This document shows positions 35,567 through 43,872 of a DNA stretch of 64,000 nucleotides, piece after piece (positions within the stretch are counted from its first letter, which is position 1; each line of letters opens with the position of its first letter). Source of the DNA: Echinicola pacifica DSM 19836 (GTDB lineage Bacteria > Bacteroidota > Bacteroidia > Cytophagales > Cyclobacteriaceae); assembly GCF_000373245.1 (NCBI RefSeq), contig NZ_KB890738.1, forward strand, positions 501,713-565,712. Direction: 5' to 3'. The notes under the pieces are model-generated. The model was not told the origin of the DNA, did not search any database, and saw only the letters and a program-made list of their open reading frames with translations. Both the position numbers and the translations under genes were made by a program.

Positions 35567-36240
35567 ATCATAAACATTACTTGGTGAGGCTATTTTATGA
35601 TAAATTAACATAAATTATTATAGGCATTATTTTCAACATTCAAAAAAACAGCCTTCCTAATCCAAGCCACAACCTGCAGGAAAACCTTAAATATTCAGGA
35701 TAAAATAGAACCAAAAATCCACCCATTTCCCCGCAGAATATTAAGGTGAATTGAAGACTTTCTCTGGTTACAGCATATAAATACAGCTTTATAATGGAAT
35801 GGGTGAATGAAAATTAAATTCTGAAAATTAGTCTACCTATTTATTATAAGTAAAATTTTCCTTAAAAATGTCATTAATATTCTTAATAAGCCTTTCCTCA
35901 AAAAAATGAGCTCCTATATAAATCTGCTTCAAATATAATGGTAAGCAGGCTCAAAGCAATAATCCTTGAAGGCTAATTGACAGCTAAAAAATTTCCATAA
36001 AAAAAAGATAAAAAATTACTAAAATTAAAATTGAATAGGTTCCAAAATTATAGATTCACACACAAAATGATGAAACACAATTTATACCCTTAAGCAAGTC
36101 AGATACGCAACTCCTAGTTTCTTAGGTTATTTTTACCGCTCACTAAATCTTTATTATTAATGTAAAAATCATTATTATATATATAAAATTTATTTTACTT
36201 TAAAAAACATCACGTTTTCTCTATAGAATAAAAGAGATTT

Positions 36241-36432
36241 TCAGAAATCACCCTTAGCATTGGAACTATAAAAGTGATTACCGCCTCCACTTCTGTAAAT
36301 TTTTTGAAGGTCAGCAGATTTCCCGAGCCCCCCATATATTATAAACCCTGATGATCCACTCTGTATTTCGTCAAGTGGAAGTATAAGTGATTCTCCTATT
36401 CCCAGTTTTTGCAAGGCAGATTCGAAAGTCAT
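36241..36432 (-). pseudogene. Small open frame, possibly the end of a broken gene
   Basis: The 63-codon frame (MTFESALQKLGIGESLILPL, then DEIQSGSSGFIIYGGLGK, ending YSSNAKGDF) reads like protein, and the upstream codons up to a TGA at 36463-36465 (NDGELERSLW) continue in the same style. A neighbouring frame just before it ends in KVEMMES. One frameshift near 36450 would join the two, suggesting a decayed 3' end of a longer gene. I recognise no family. It could also be a chance frame. Confidence 0.2.
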
Positions 36433-36527
36433 CCAAAGACTACGCTCAAGCTCTCCATCATTTCAACTTTTGTCGAAAATCCATCTTTAGGTTTGCGTAA
36501 AAATGGGTATTTATATGTCCTCAGAAC

Positions 36528-36561
36528 AAAAAAAACCGATGCCGAAAATCGACACCGGTTT
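36528..36561 (-). terminator. Orphan intrinsic terminator
   Basis: On the minus strand a 13-bp stem (36561-36549 with 36545-36533, two G-U pairs, 3-base loop) is followed by U8. On the plus strand the two G-U positions are A-C mismatches, so the element works on the minus strand. No protein gene lies upstream of it in that direction. Confidence 0.85.
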
Positions 36562-36735
36562 ATACGGTTGATTTACCTCTATCTACTTTAGCATAGGCTG
36601 AGGAATCTATACAATATCATAAAACATGCCATAAGCACAGGGTCCACAAAATAGGTTTGTGTATGCTACGTCGATAGATCAAAACCCCTATTTTCTCAAT
36701 CTTTGGAGTATGCGATCTGTTTATTTACCTTTATT
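36562..36735 (-). ncRNA. Possible small RNA or remnant transcription unit
   Basis: This is the stretch between the near-copy of the susC element (AATAAAGGTAAA, minus strand, 36735-36724) and the orphan terminator. It has no open frame longer than about 40 codons on the minus strand. A short RNA, a small peptide gene, or the scar of a deleted third susCD unit would all fit. Confidence 0.25.
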
Positions 36736-37015
36736 CATAAAATATTTAACATTTTCAAGATAAAAAGTCAAATACCATTTTTCCCTTTTAGTGACTTTTA
36801 CTATTTTTAGTATAAAATAAACCAACCCTTAGCCCTTTACCAAGTAAAATACCTACCATAGCGGACTCATTAGACCAAAGAGCCTAGGACGATATAGGTA
36901 TGACTGGCAATTATATTTCACTTTTCGAATTAGGATTTCTTTTTTAACAGTACTAATAGGAAATAACAACAATTTTTGAAGACAAGAGGCTCCACCATAT
37001 AAAAAACATAATCTC

Positions 37016-38200
37016 ATGAAAAATATAATTTTTGTCCTTACCGCGGTAATACTGATCAGTGGTTGTGGAAAAAAAGGGCAAAAAAAGCAAGCGCCAGTCC
37101 GTCAGGTCCCAGTGGTCATGGTGGTCAATAAGGATCTGCAAGGAAGCTACACCTTTCCGACGGAGTTTATGGGCAAGGTGCATAACGAAGTTCGCCCCAA
37201 GATATCGGGATATATTCAGGAAGTATATATAGAGGAAGGGCAGAAAGTCAGCAAGGGGCAGATGCTATTCAGGCTGGAGACCAATATCCAAACTGAAAAT
37301 GCTGCTGCTGCCAGGGCAGAAATCAATGCCTCTCAAGCCGCCGTGCAAGCTGCTGAGGCCAGTGTGCAGGCAGCCCAGGTCAATGTGGATAAACTCATCC
37401 CTCTGGTCGAGCAAAATATCATCAGTAACGTATTGCTGGAGACGGCCCGGGCGGACCTCCTAAAAGCCAAGGGGCAGCTCAGCCAGGCCAAAGCAGGCTA
37501 TGGCACCTCCCAAGCCAACTTTAAGGGAATAGAGGAGGACATCAAGTTCTCCGAAATCACCAGCACCATGGATGGTGTCCTTGGCCGGATCAACTACCGA
37601 ACAGGAAGTCTGGTGAGCCCAAATGACCCTAAGCCTCTAACCACCATTTCGGATATCAGCGAGGTGTCAGGCTATTTTGCTCTCAACGAAAAACAGTATA
37701 TCTATTTCTTCCAGCATTTTGAGGGGAAGAACCTGGAGGAGAAAATCCAAAATCTACCGCCAGTGCAGCTTATCCTGCCCAATGGCAGCATCTATGAGGA
37801 AACTGGTAAGGTGCAGGCCGCTACGGGGGAGATAAACCCCAATACTGGCAGTATCCAATTCAGGGTGGTATTCGAGAACCAATCGGAAATGCTCAAAAAT
37901 GGCAGCACAGGCACCATCAAAATTCCTCGTGATTATAAGCAAGCATTGGTCATCCCTGAGTCGGCCACCTTTGAGCGACAGGGAATCACCTATGTATATA
38001 AGGTGCTTGGAGACAGCCTGAGCATGCAGACCATCACCCTCAAAGATCGGGTAAGCAACTATGGCGTGGTGGAAGAAGGGCTAAGTGCTCAGGACCAGAT
38101 CGTCGCGACAGGCGTGGCGACACTGCGAGCAGGAATGCACATCAAGCCAAAAACCATCAGCCTAGACAGCATGGTCCAATCTATCAAGGCCGTGCGCTAG
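37016..38200 (+). CDS. RND efflux periplasmic adaptor lipoprotein
   Basis: A 394-residue membrane fusion protein (AcrA/MexA type) that links the inner-membrane pump to the outer-membrane channel. Lipobox ISGC with Cys17. A lipoyl half-motif lies near residues 55-85 (RPKISGYIQEVYIEEGQKVSKGQMLFRLE), an alpha-hairpin with Ala/Gln-rich heptads spans about 95-170 (AARAEINASQAAVQAAEASV), and the second lipoyl half and beta-barrel follow (ITSTMDGVLGRINYRTGSLVS, TTISDISEVSGYFAL), ending with a membrane-proximal domain (IPESATFERQGITYVYKV). It is the first gene of a three-gene operon with 60 bases to the pump gene. No regulator gene is adjacent. Confidence 0.95.
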   Translation: MKNIIFVLTAVILISGCGKKGQKKQAPVRQVPVVMVVNKDLQGSYTFPTEFMGKVHNEVRPKISGYIQEVYIEEGQKVSKGQMLFRLETNIQTENAAAARAEINASQAAVQAAEASVQAAQVNVDKLIPLVEQNIISNVLLETARADLLKAKGQLSQAKAGYGTSQANFKGIEEDIKFSEITSTMDGVLGRINYRTGSLVSPNDPKPLTTISDISEVSGYFALNEKQYIYFFQHFEGKNLEEKIQNLPPVQLILPNGSIYEETGKVQAATGEINPNTGSIQFRVVFENQSEMLKNGSTGTIKIPRDYKQALVIPESATFERQGITYVYKVLGDSLSMQTITLKDRVSNYGVVEEGLSAQDQIVATGVATLRAGMHIKPKTISLDSMVQSIKAVR

Positions 38201-38260
38201 CAAAAGCTACCATCCGCCTATAATGCTAAAAATGAGTGATTTTATCTTAAGATATTTTTC

Positions 38261-41200
38261 ATGATCAAGACTTTTATTGACCGGCCGGTACTCTCCACCG
38301 TGATCACCATCTTCATGGTGCTCCTGGGGGTATTGGGGATCTATTCTCTGCCGGTGACCCAGTACCCGGACATCGCTCCCCCCACCGTGCAGATTCAGGC
38401 CAATTATACCGGAGCTAGTGCAGAGACTGTTCTAGAGAGCGTCATCATCCCCATCGAGGAGGAGGTCAATGGCGTGGAGAATATGACGTATATCAATTCT
38501 AGCGCAGACAATACAGGCGCAGCGACCATCACGGTGTACTTCGAGCAGGGGGTGGATCCGGATATTGCCACTGTAAATGTGCAAAACCGCGTCGCCCGGG
38601 CCACTCCATTACTGCCTGAAGAAGTCAATAAAAGGGGCGTGGTGACACAAAAGCAGCAAACAAGTGCTTTGATGTTTATCACCTTCTATTCCACAGTGGA
38701 GGACTTTGACGATGTCTATATTCAGAATTATATGAATATCAATATTATCCCTCCCATCAAGAGAATATCGGGAGTGGGTGATGCGAAGGCATTTGGCATA
38801 AAAGATTACGCCATGCGGATATGGCTGGATCCGGCCAAACTCACCAACTATGGCCTGGTCCCTTCGGATGTCATCGCAGCCATCAATGAGCAAAGTCAGC
38901 AGGCCACCCCTGGCCAGATAGGGCAAAATTCCGGTAAAGCCTTCCAGTACGTCATTAATTACAGCGGAAAATATAGCGAGGCGGAGCAATACAAAAATAT
39001 AGTGGTCAAAGTAGGAGAGGATGGAGAAATCCTACGCGTGGCCGATGTGGCAGAAGTAGAACTCTCTGCCTTCTCCTTCACCACCACTGGCAAGCTGGAC
39101 GGGCATCCCGCCGTGTCCATGGCCATCTACCAGACCCCGGGCTCCAACGCCCAGAAAATCATCGAGGAGGTAAAAGCCCAACTAATCGCTAGCCGGGGCC
39201 AAATGCCCGCAGGTATTGATTATGATATCAACTATGATACTAATGAATTTCTGACCGCCTCCATGGAGGAAGTTATAAAGACGCTTTTTGAAGCTTTTAT
39301 ACTTGTCTTTATCGTGGTGTTCATTTTCTTGCAGGACTTCAGGTCCACACTGATCCCGGCCATAGCGGTCCCAGTGTCCATCATAGGCACCTTCTTCTTC
39401 CTCAATGTTTTTGGGTTTTCGATAAATCTGCTTACCCTCTTTGCCTTGATCCTGGCGATCGGCATCGTGGTGGATGATGCCATCGTGGTGGTGGAAGCCG
39501 TCCACGCCAATATGGAGAAGAAACCCGGGAAAGATATCAAGGACGTCACCAATGAGGCGATGGAAAGTATATTCTCCGCCCTGATCTCGATCACCTTGGT
39601 GATGATCGCGGTATTCATCCCTGTCACGTTCATTTCTGGTCCCACGGGAGTATTTTACAAGCAATTTGGAGTAACCCTCGCCATCGCCATAGTCTTATCG
39701 GCGATCAATGCCCTTACGCTCAGTCCCATGCTCTGTGCCTTGCTGCTAAAGCCCCATGTGGAAGATGGCAAAACCACTGTCATCAAGCGATTTTACGCTC
39801 ATTTTAATGTGGCATTTGCTAAGCTTACCGAGCGATATGGCCGAGCCGTGGCGATGATTATCAACCAAAAATGGATCGCCCTATTGCTTATCGCCGGCGC
39901 AGTGGCGGCCATACTCTGGGCCAATGCCACCACTCCAACAGGCTTCGTCCCAAACGAGGACAGAAAAATCATTTTCTCCAATGTGGAGCTCCCCCCGGGC
40001 TCCTCCATGGACAGGACATACCAGGTCATGGAGCAGCTCAACGCGATCGTCTCTCCGATTCCCGGGGTGGACAAGGTGACCTATATGGCTGGCTTCAGCC
40101 TCATCAACGGCGCCGGAAGTAATTATGGATTGGCATTTATCCAGCTCACCGATTGGGAAGAGCGGAAAGGGGATGATGAGCTGGGGGTGGTTGCGCTGAC
40201 GCGCAAAATGTTTGCCGTAAGCCAGGAGATCTCCGATGCCAAGGTCCTGTTCTTCAACCCGCCGAGTATTCCTGGATATGGAATAAGCTCGGGTTTTGAG
40301 ATGCAGGTACTGGATCAGTCGGGCGGTACTGCTGAGCAGCTGGCAAGTGCCACTCAGGAATATATGGCGGCACTCACTGCCCGCCCAGAAGTACAGTATT
40401 CCCAAAGCAGCTTCAACACCAACTATCCGCAATATGATCTGCGGATCAATGTGGACCTGGCCAAGCAAAAAGGCGTAAGCATCAATGATATATTTGCCTC
40501 ATTGAGTGGCTATGTGGGAGGGATTTATGCGGCAGACTTCACCAAATTTGGCAAGCAATATAAGGTCATGGTGCAAGCCGCTGCCGACGCCCGTGATGAT
40601 ATGGCCAAGCTAAATAGCATCTATGTCCGCACCAAAGACGGTGAAATGTCTCCTATTAATGAGTTTATTCATTTAGAAAAAATCTCCGGCCCCCAGTCCG
40701 TACAGCGCTTCAACCTGTTCAGCTCTGCCATGGTGAGCGGAGCTCCCGCCTCAGGATATAGCACCGGTGATGCCATTAATGCCGTACGGGAAGTGGCCGC
40801 GGATCACCTTCCTGCAGGTATGGACATTGATTTCTCCGGGCTAACCAGGGAGGAAATCAGCGCTGGCTCTCAGACAGTCATCATCTTTATCATCAGTCTG
40901 ATCTTCGTTTACCTCCTGCTCTCCGCCCAATATGAAAGCTACGTATTGCCCTTGGCCATTATGTTTACCTTGCCGCTGGGAGTATCGGGAGCCTATATTT
41001 CTCAGAAAATTGCAGGCTTGGAAAACAATATATTCTTCCAAATCGCCCTGATCATGTTGATAGGATTATTGGCGAAAAACGCCATATTGATTGTGGAGTT
41101 TGCCCTGCAAGAGCGCCAAAAGGGCAATAGCATCGTGCAAGCAGCCGTATTAGGTGCCAAGGAACGACTGCGCCCCATCCTCATGACCTCTTTTGCCTTT

Positions 41201-41395
41201 GTGCTTGGGGTGATGCCCCTGGTCATGGCTTCCGGCGTCGGCGCCAATGGCAACCGATCTCTGGCCACCGGAGCAGCTTTTGGGCTGCTCGTGGGCACCA
41301 TCTTCGGCCTTTTAGTCATTCCCGTATTATTTGTCATTTTCCAGTCCTTGCAGGAAAAAATCAAGCCCATCAAACTACTTCCAAAAGATGAATAG
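38261..41395 (+). CDS. RND multidrug efflux pump, HAE1 type (AcrB/MexB-like)
   Basis: A 1044-residue inner-membrane proton antiporter with 12 transmembrane helices and two large periplasmic loops. It starts MIKTFIDRPVLSTVITIFMV, standard for HAE1 pumps. The proton-relay residues are present: Asp405-Asp406 in GIVVDDAIVVVEAV (helix 4) and Lys939 in LLAKNAILIVEFA (helix 10). Other hallmarks are SIITLVMIAVFIPVTF-like helix 6 sequence (ISITLVMIAVFIPVTFISG) and RPILMTSFAFVLGVMPLV near the end. It would export hydrophobic or amphipathic drugs, bile-salt-like compounds or solvents. Its last codons overlap the start of the channel gene (ATGAATAG), which suggests coupled translation. Confidence 0.97.
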   Translation: MIKTFIDRPVLSTVITIFMVLLGVLGIYSLPVTQYPDIAPPTVQIQANYTGASAETVLESVIIPIEEEVNGVENMTYINSSADNTGAATITVYFEQGVDPDIATVNVQNRVARATPLLPEEVNKRGVVTQKQQTSALMFITFYSTVEDFDDVYIQNYMNINIIPPIKRISGVGDAKAFGIKDYAMRIWLDPAKLTNYGLVPSDVIAAINEQSQQATPGQIGQNSGKAFQYVINYSGKYSEAEQYKNIVVKVGEDGEILRVADVAEVELSAFSFTTTGKLDGHPAVSMAIYQTPGSNAQKIIEEVKAQLIASRGQMPAGIDYDINYDTNEFLTASMEEVIKTLFEAFILVFIVVFIFLQDFRSTLIPAIAVPVSIIGTFFFLNVFGFSINLLTLFALILAIGIVVDDAIVVVEAVHANMEKKPGKDIKDVTNEAMESIFSALISITLVMIAVFIPVTFISGPTGVFYKQFGVTLAIAIVLSAINALTLSPMLCALLLKPHVEDGKTTVIKRFYAHFNVAFAKLTERYGRAVAMIINQKWIALLLIAGAVAAILWANATTPTGFVPNEDRKIIFSNVELPPGSSMDRTYQVMEQLNAIVSPIPGVDKVTYMAGFSLINGAGSNYGLAFIQLTDWEERKGDDELGVVALTRKMFAVSQEISDAKVLFFNPPSIPGYGISSGFEMQVLDQSGGTAEQLASATQEYMAALTARPEVQYSQSSFNTNYPQYDLRINVDLAKQKGVSINDIFASLSGYVGGIYAADFTKFGKQYKVMVQAAADARDDMAKLNSIYVRTKDGEMSPINEFIHLEKISGPQSVQRFNLFSSAMVSGAPASGYSTGDAINAVREVAADHLPAGMDIDFSGLTREEISAGSQTVIIFIISLIFVYLLLSAQYESYVLPLAIMFTLPLGVSGAYISQKIAGLENNIFFQIALIMLIGLLAKNAILIVEFALQERQKGNSIVQAAVLGAKERLRPILMTSFAFVLGVMPLVMASGVGANGNRSLATGAAFGLLVGTIFGLLVIPVLFVIFQSLQEKIKPIKLLPKDE

Positions 41396-42791
41396 CATTC
41401 TAAAAAATATACTGCCTCTTGGGCTTTCTATCTGCTTACTCTGCTCCTGCCTGGCCACCAAGGATTATTCCAGACCTGAAACCTATGCAGTGGAACAATA
41501 TAGAACCCAAAGAATCAGCCATGACACTAGCTCATGGGCAGAGTACCATTGGGAAGATATCTTTAGGGATAGCTACCTGAAGCAGTATATTACGGAGGCC
41601 CTTCAGGCCAATCTTGATCTACTCAAAGCACAACAAAACCTGCTCATCTCTGCCTCACTAGCGAAACAGTCAAAATCACTAATGGCCCCCACCGTCACAG
41701 GGGGCTTTACTCCTGCTTATATTTGGCCCTCTACGGAGACCTTTTTGGGCGATTCCTACCCCAACGACAGCCACTATTCGGATATCTCTCTGGGACTCAG
41801 CCTGGCTTGGGAAGCCGATGTATGGGGACGACTAACTAGTTTGAAAAAAGCCGCCGCTGCACAGTACCTGGCCTCCGAAAATATGCAGCGACTCATCAAG
41901 TCCCGGGTCGTCGGAACCATCACTAGCAATTATTACCTGCTTCTTTCCCTGGATGCAAAGGAAGCTTTTCTTAAAGACGCTATAAAAAACAGGGAGGAAG
42001 GACTCACCACCGTCCGTAGCCTCAAGGAATCTGGTTCACTGTCAGAAGTGGCGGTTATCCAAAATGAATCCCTGCTCAACATTGCTCAAACTATGCTGAT
42101 CGATGTGCAACGTGAAATCAAACTTCGGGAAAATATCCTAAGTGTGCTCATTGGCCGTACTCCCGAGAAGCTGCCGCGGAACAGCTGGGAGGCCCAAAAA
42201 ATCATCCCTCCACTTGGCTTAGGGATTCCGATGGATCTGCTAAACAACAGACCTGATATAATGTCTGCCGAATATGAACTGGTTCGCGCCTTTCAGCTTA
42301 CCAATGTGGCCAATGCTAGCTTCTATCCTAAGATCTCCATCCAAGCCTCTGGCGGACTCAATAGTCAAAACTTCGACAATCTATTTAGCGTGAATGCCCT
42401 CTTTGGAAATCTTATCGGCAATCTTACCCAGCCAATCTTCAACCAAAGGCGACTGAGAACTCAGAAAGAGGTGTCAGTCGCCCGCCAACAAACGGCCTAT
42501 TTGAACTATAAGCAAACGGTGCTCGAAGCCTATCGGGAGGTGTCCGATGCTCTCTATACCTATGATGCAGGCGCAGCAAAAATGACGATCCAGTCACATC
42601 AAAACCAACAATTGCGCCTAGCCGTGAAGTACTCAGAAACCCTTCAGGACCAGGGAATGGCCTCCTATCTGGAAGTCCTAGCGGCAAAAAATAATTCGTT
42701 GGATATCCAGCTGGACATCATCGACACCAAGCTATCTATGATGCTGTCCGCCGTGGATCTCTACCTGGCCCTTGGCGGCGGCTGGAAATAA
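41388..42791 (+). CDS. Outer membrane efflux channel, TolC/NodT family lipoprotein
   Basis: A 467-residue outer-membrane factor completing the tripartite pump. The start at 41388 (MNSILKNILPLGLSICLLCS) is chosen: it overlaps the pump stop by 8 bases and gives a lipoprotein signal with Cys21, unlike the longer frame from 41331. NodT-type sequence follows (TSSWAEYHWEDIFRDSYLKQ, LKAQQNLLISASLAKQSK), with two repeated coiled-coil halves and the conserved GLGIPMDLLNNRPDIMSAEYEL and FFNQRRL-like PIFNQRRLRTQKEV. Length is normal. No terminator stronger than a 6-bp hairpin is visible downstream. Confidence 0.95.
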   Translation: MNSILKNILPLGLSICLLCSCLATKDYSRPETYAVEQYRTQRISHDTSSWAEYHWEDIFRDSYLKQYITEALQANLDLLKAQQNLLISASLAKQSKSLMAPTVTGGFTPAYIWPSTETFLGDSYPNDSHYSDISLGLSLAWEADVWGRLTSLKKAAAAQYLASENMQRLIKSRVVGTITSNYYLLLSLDAKEAFLKDAIKNREEGLTTVRSLKESGSLSEVAVIQNESLLNIAQTMLIDVQREIKLRENILSVLIGRTPEKLPRNSWEAQKIIPPLGLGIPMDLLNNRPDIMSAEYELVRAFQLTNVANASFYPKISIQASGGLNSQNFDNLFSVNALFGNLIGNLTQPIFNQRRLRTQKEVSVARQQTAYLNYKQTVLEAYREVSDALYTYDAGAAKMTIQSHQNQQLRLAVKYSETLQDQGMASYLEVLAAKNNSLDIQLDIIDTKLSMMLSAVDLYLALGGGWK

Positions 42792-42941
42792 TCAGACCTG
42801 GCTCCTGCCATTATGGGTTCCGTCCTCTGCCAGGCAAACCACTGACATTCGCCGTCTGATTGGTACATTCCTGAAGGATTAGGTATTAAATAAGGCTCGC
42901 TCCTAGCTCGTCGATGGTATTTTTAATGATTGGTCATGGGC

Positions 42942-43424
42942 TTAGAGGTCTTTTAGCATCCAGATGGAGCAAGAGAAATGGCCAGAATCACCCAGAGGCT
43001 TGGAAAGCCGCCTGAACCCCACCTTTTCATACAAACTTACTGCCTGACCAAATAAGGGTATACTTTCGAGATAAAGCCCTTCATAGGCCATATCCTGAGC
43101 ACTAGCGATACACTTTTCCATTAGGGTCTTGCCAATTCCCTTTCCCCGGGCCCCAGCATCCAAATATAATTTGACCAGCTCGGCCAGGCCTGATGGCAAT
43201 CCACTGGTGGGATATACGCCACAGCAGCCGAGGATATTTCCATCCTCCTCTGCCAGCCAAAAAACAGCCTTCTCTGCCCGCTCAAAAAGGCCATGCAAAT
43301 CCTCCATTTCGGGATCTGCAAATACCGTCCCCTCCCGCGGAGCATCATACTCCTCAAATACTGCTTGAATCAATTTTTTGACCGCAAGGTTATCCTCTTT
43401 TTCTATAAGGCGATAGGTATTCAT
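42942..43424 (-). CDS. GNAT family N-acetyltransferase
   Basis: A 160-residue acetyl-CoA-dependent acyltransferase. The coenzyme A loop is in LYLDAGARGKGIGKTLMEKCI (Arg93-Gly-Lys-Gly-Ile-Gly), preceded by the beta-4 strand ELVKLYL and followed by YEGLYLESIPLFGQAVSLYEKVGF, the usual GNAT C-terminal pattern. It resembles the small acetyltransferases that act on amino acids or peptides, but the acceptor is not identifiable. It is a single gene converging with the efflux operon. A full set of conserved positions is present and nothing suggests truncation. Confidence 0.92.
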   Translation of the reverse strand: MNTYRLIEKEDNLAVKKLIQAVFEEYDAPREGTVFADPEMEDLHGLFERAEKAVFWLAEEDGNILGCCGVYPTSGLPSGLAELVKLYLDAGARGKGIGKTLMEKCIASAQDMAYEGLYLESIPLFGQAVSLYEKVGFRRLSKPLGDSGHFSCSIWMLKDL

Positions 43425-43742
43425 AAGGCAAATTTACATTTTATCCATTATAATACCCCTCTAAATGGACTGAGAAACTCATTAGCTGGGAAATATTATT
43501 TCTACCCCCAGACCAGGATCCCAATCAATAATTATAACTCCTGGAGGAGCTAAGTGAGCCGATGAGACTTGATAAGGCTTGGCTTGCTATCATTGGTAAT
43601 CCTATAAATAGGGGAGCTCGGGGAGGATAAAAAGGAAGTGATTTGAGGAAAGAAAAATGGCCCGATTGCTCCGCAATGTGATTTTTGCCTAATCACTATT
43701 AGGTAGAAGGGCTAGCACTGGGAGATTTTTACGGGAGCGCCA

Positions 43743-43784
43743 GAAAACAAAAATGGGTACTGCCAGATGAAGGCAGTACCCATT
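43743..43784 (-). terminator. Distal terminator of the Oar-like receptor gene
   Basis: A perfect 13-bp stem (AATGGGTACTGCC 43752-43764, GGCAGTACCCATT 43772-43784) with a 7-base loop is followed on the minus strand by the T-rich TTTTTGTTTTC. It lies about 90 bases after the receptor stop and after a first hairpin. Confidence 0.8.
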
Positions 43785-43833
43785 GGTGCAGCTATAGTCA
43801 GTCCCTTGGGGAAGGCTACGCCAAATAATGACT

Positions 43834-43864
43834 AAGGGGCTGTCTCAATAAAAAACAGCCCCTT
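43834..43864 (-). terminator. Proximal hairpin after the Oar-like receptor gene
   Basis: A perfect 10-bp stem (AAGGGGCTGT 43834-43843, ACAGCCCCTT 43855-43864) starts 9 bases after the stop. It lacks a proper T-run, so it may protect the 3' end or act as a weak terminator. Confidence 0.55.
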
Positions 43865-43872
43865 CAAAAATC

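Larger units (their letters stand above)
35492..37015. other. Gene-poor AT-rich region
   Basis: About 1.5 kb between the tandem susCD units and the efflux operon. It has no convincing gene. It holds the susC upstream element, a 63-codon minus-strand frame at 36241-36432 that may be a relic, an orphan minus-strand terminator at 36528-36561, and a near-copy (11 of 12 bases) of the susC element at 36724-36735 on the minus strand. No promoter consensus for the efflux operon is recognisable. Confidence 0.55.
43425..43872. other. Intergenic region with two 3' hairpins
   Basis: It holds no gene. Two strong hairpins downstream of the Oar-like receptor are annotated separately. I see no promoter consensus for the acetyltransferase gene. 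Confidence 0.5.

Noticed and set aside
36562-36735. Short minus-strand frames (about 25-37 codons) as a transposase remnant
   Set aside because: Some words looked vaguely transposase-like, but the frames are short, have stops on both sides and no inverted repeats or target duplication were seen.
39881-40468. Open frame of 195 codons opposite the RND pump gene
   Set aside because: Shadow frame over a clearly conserved pump sequence.
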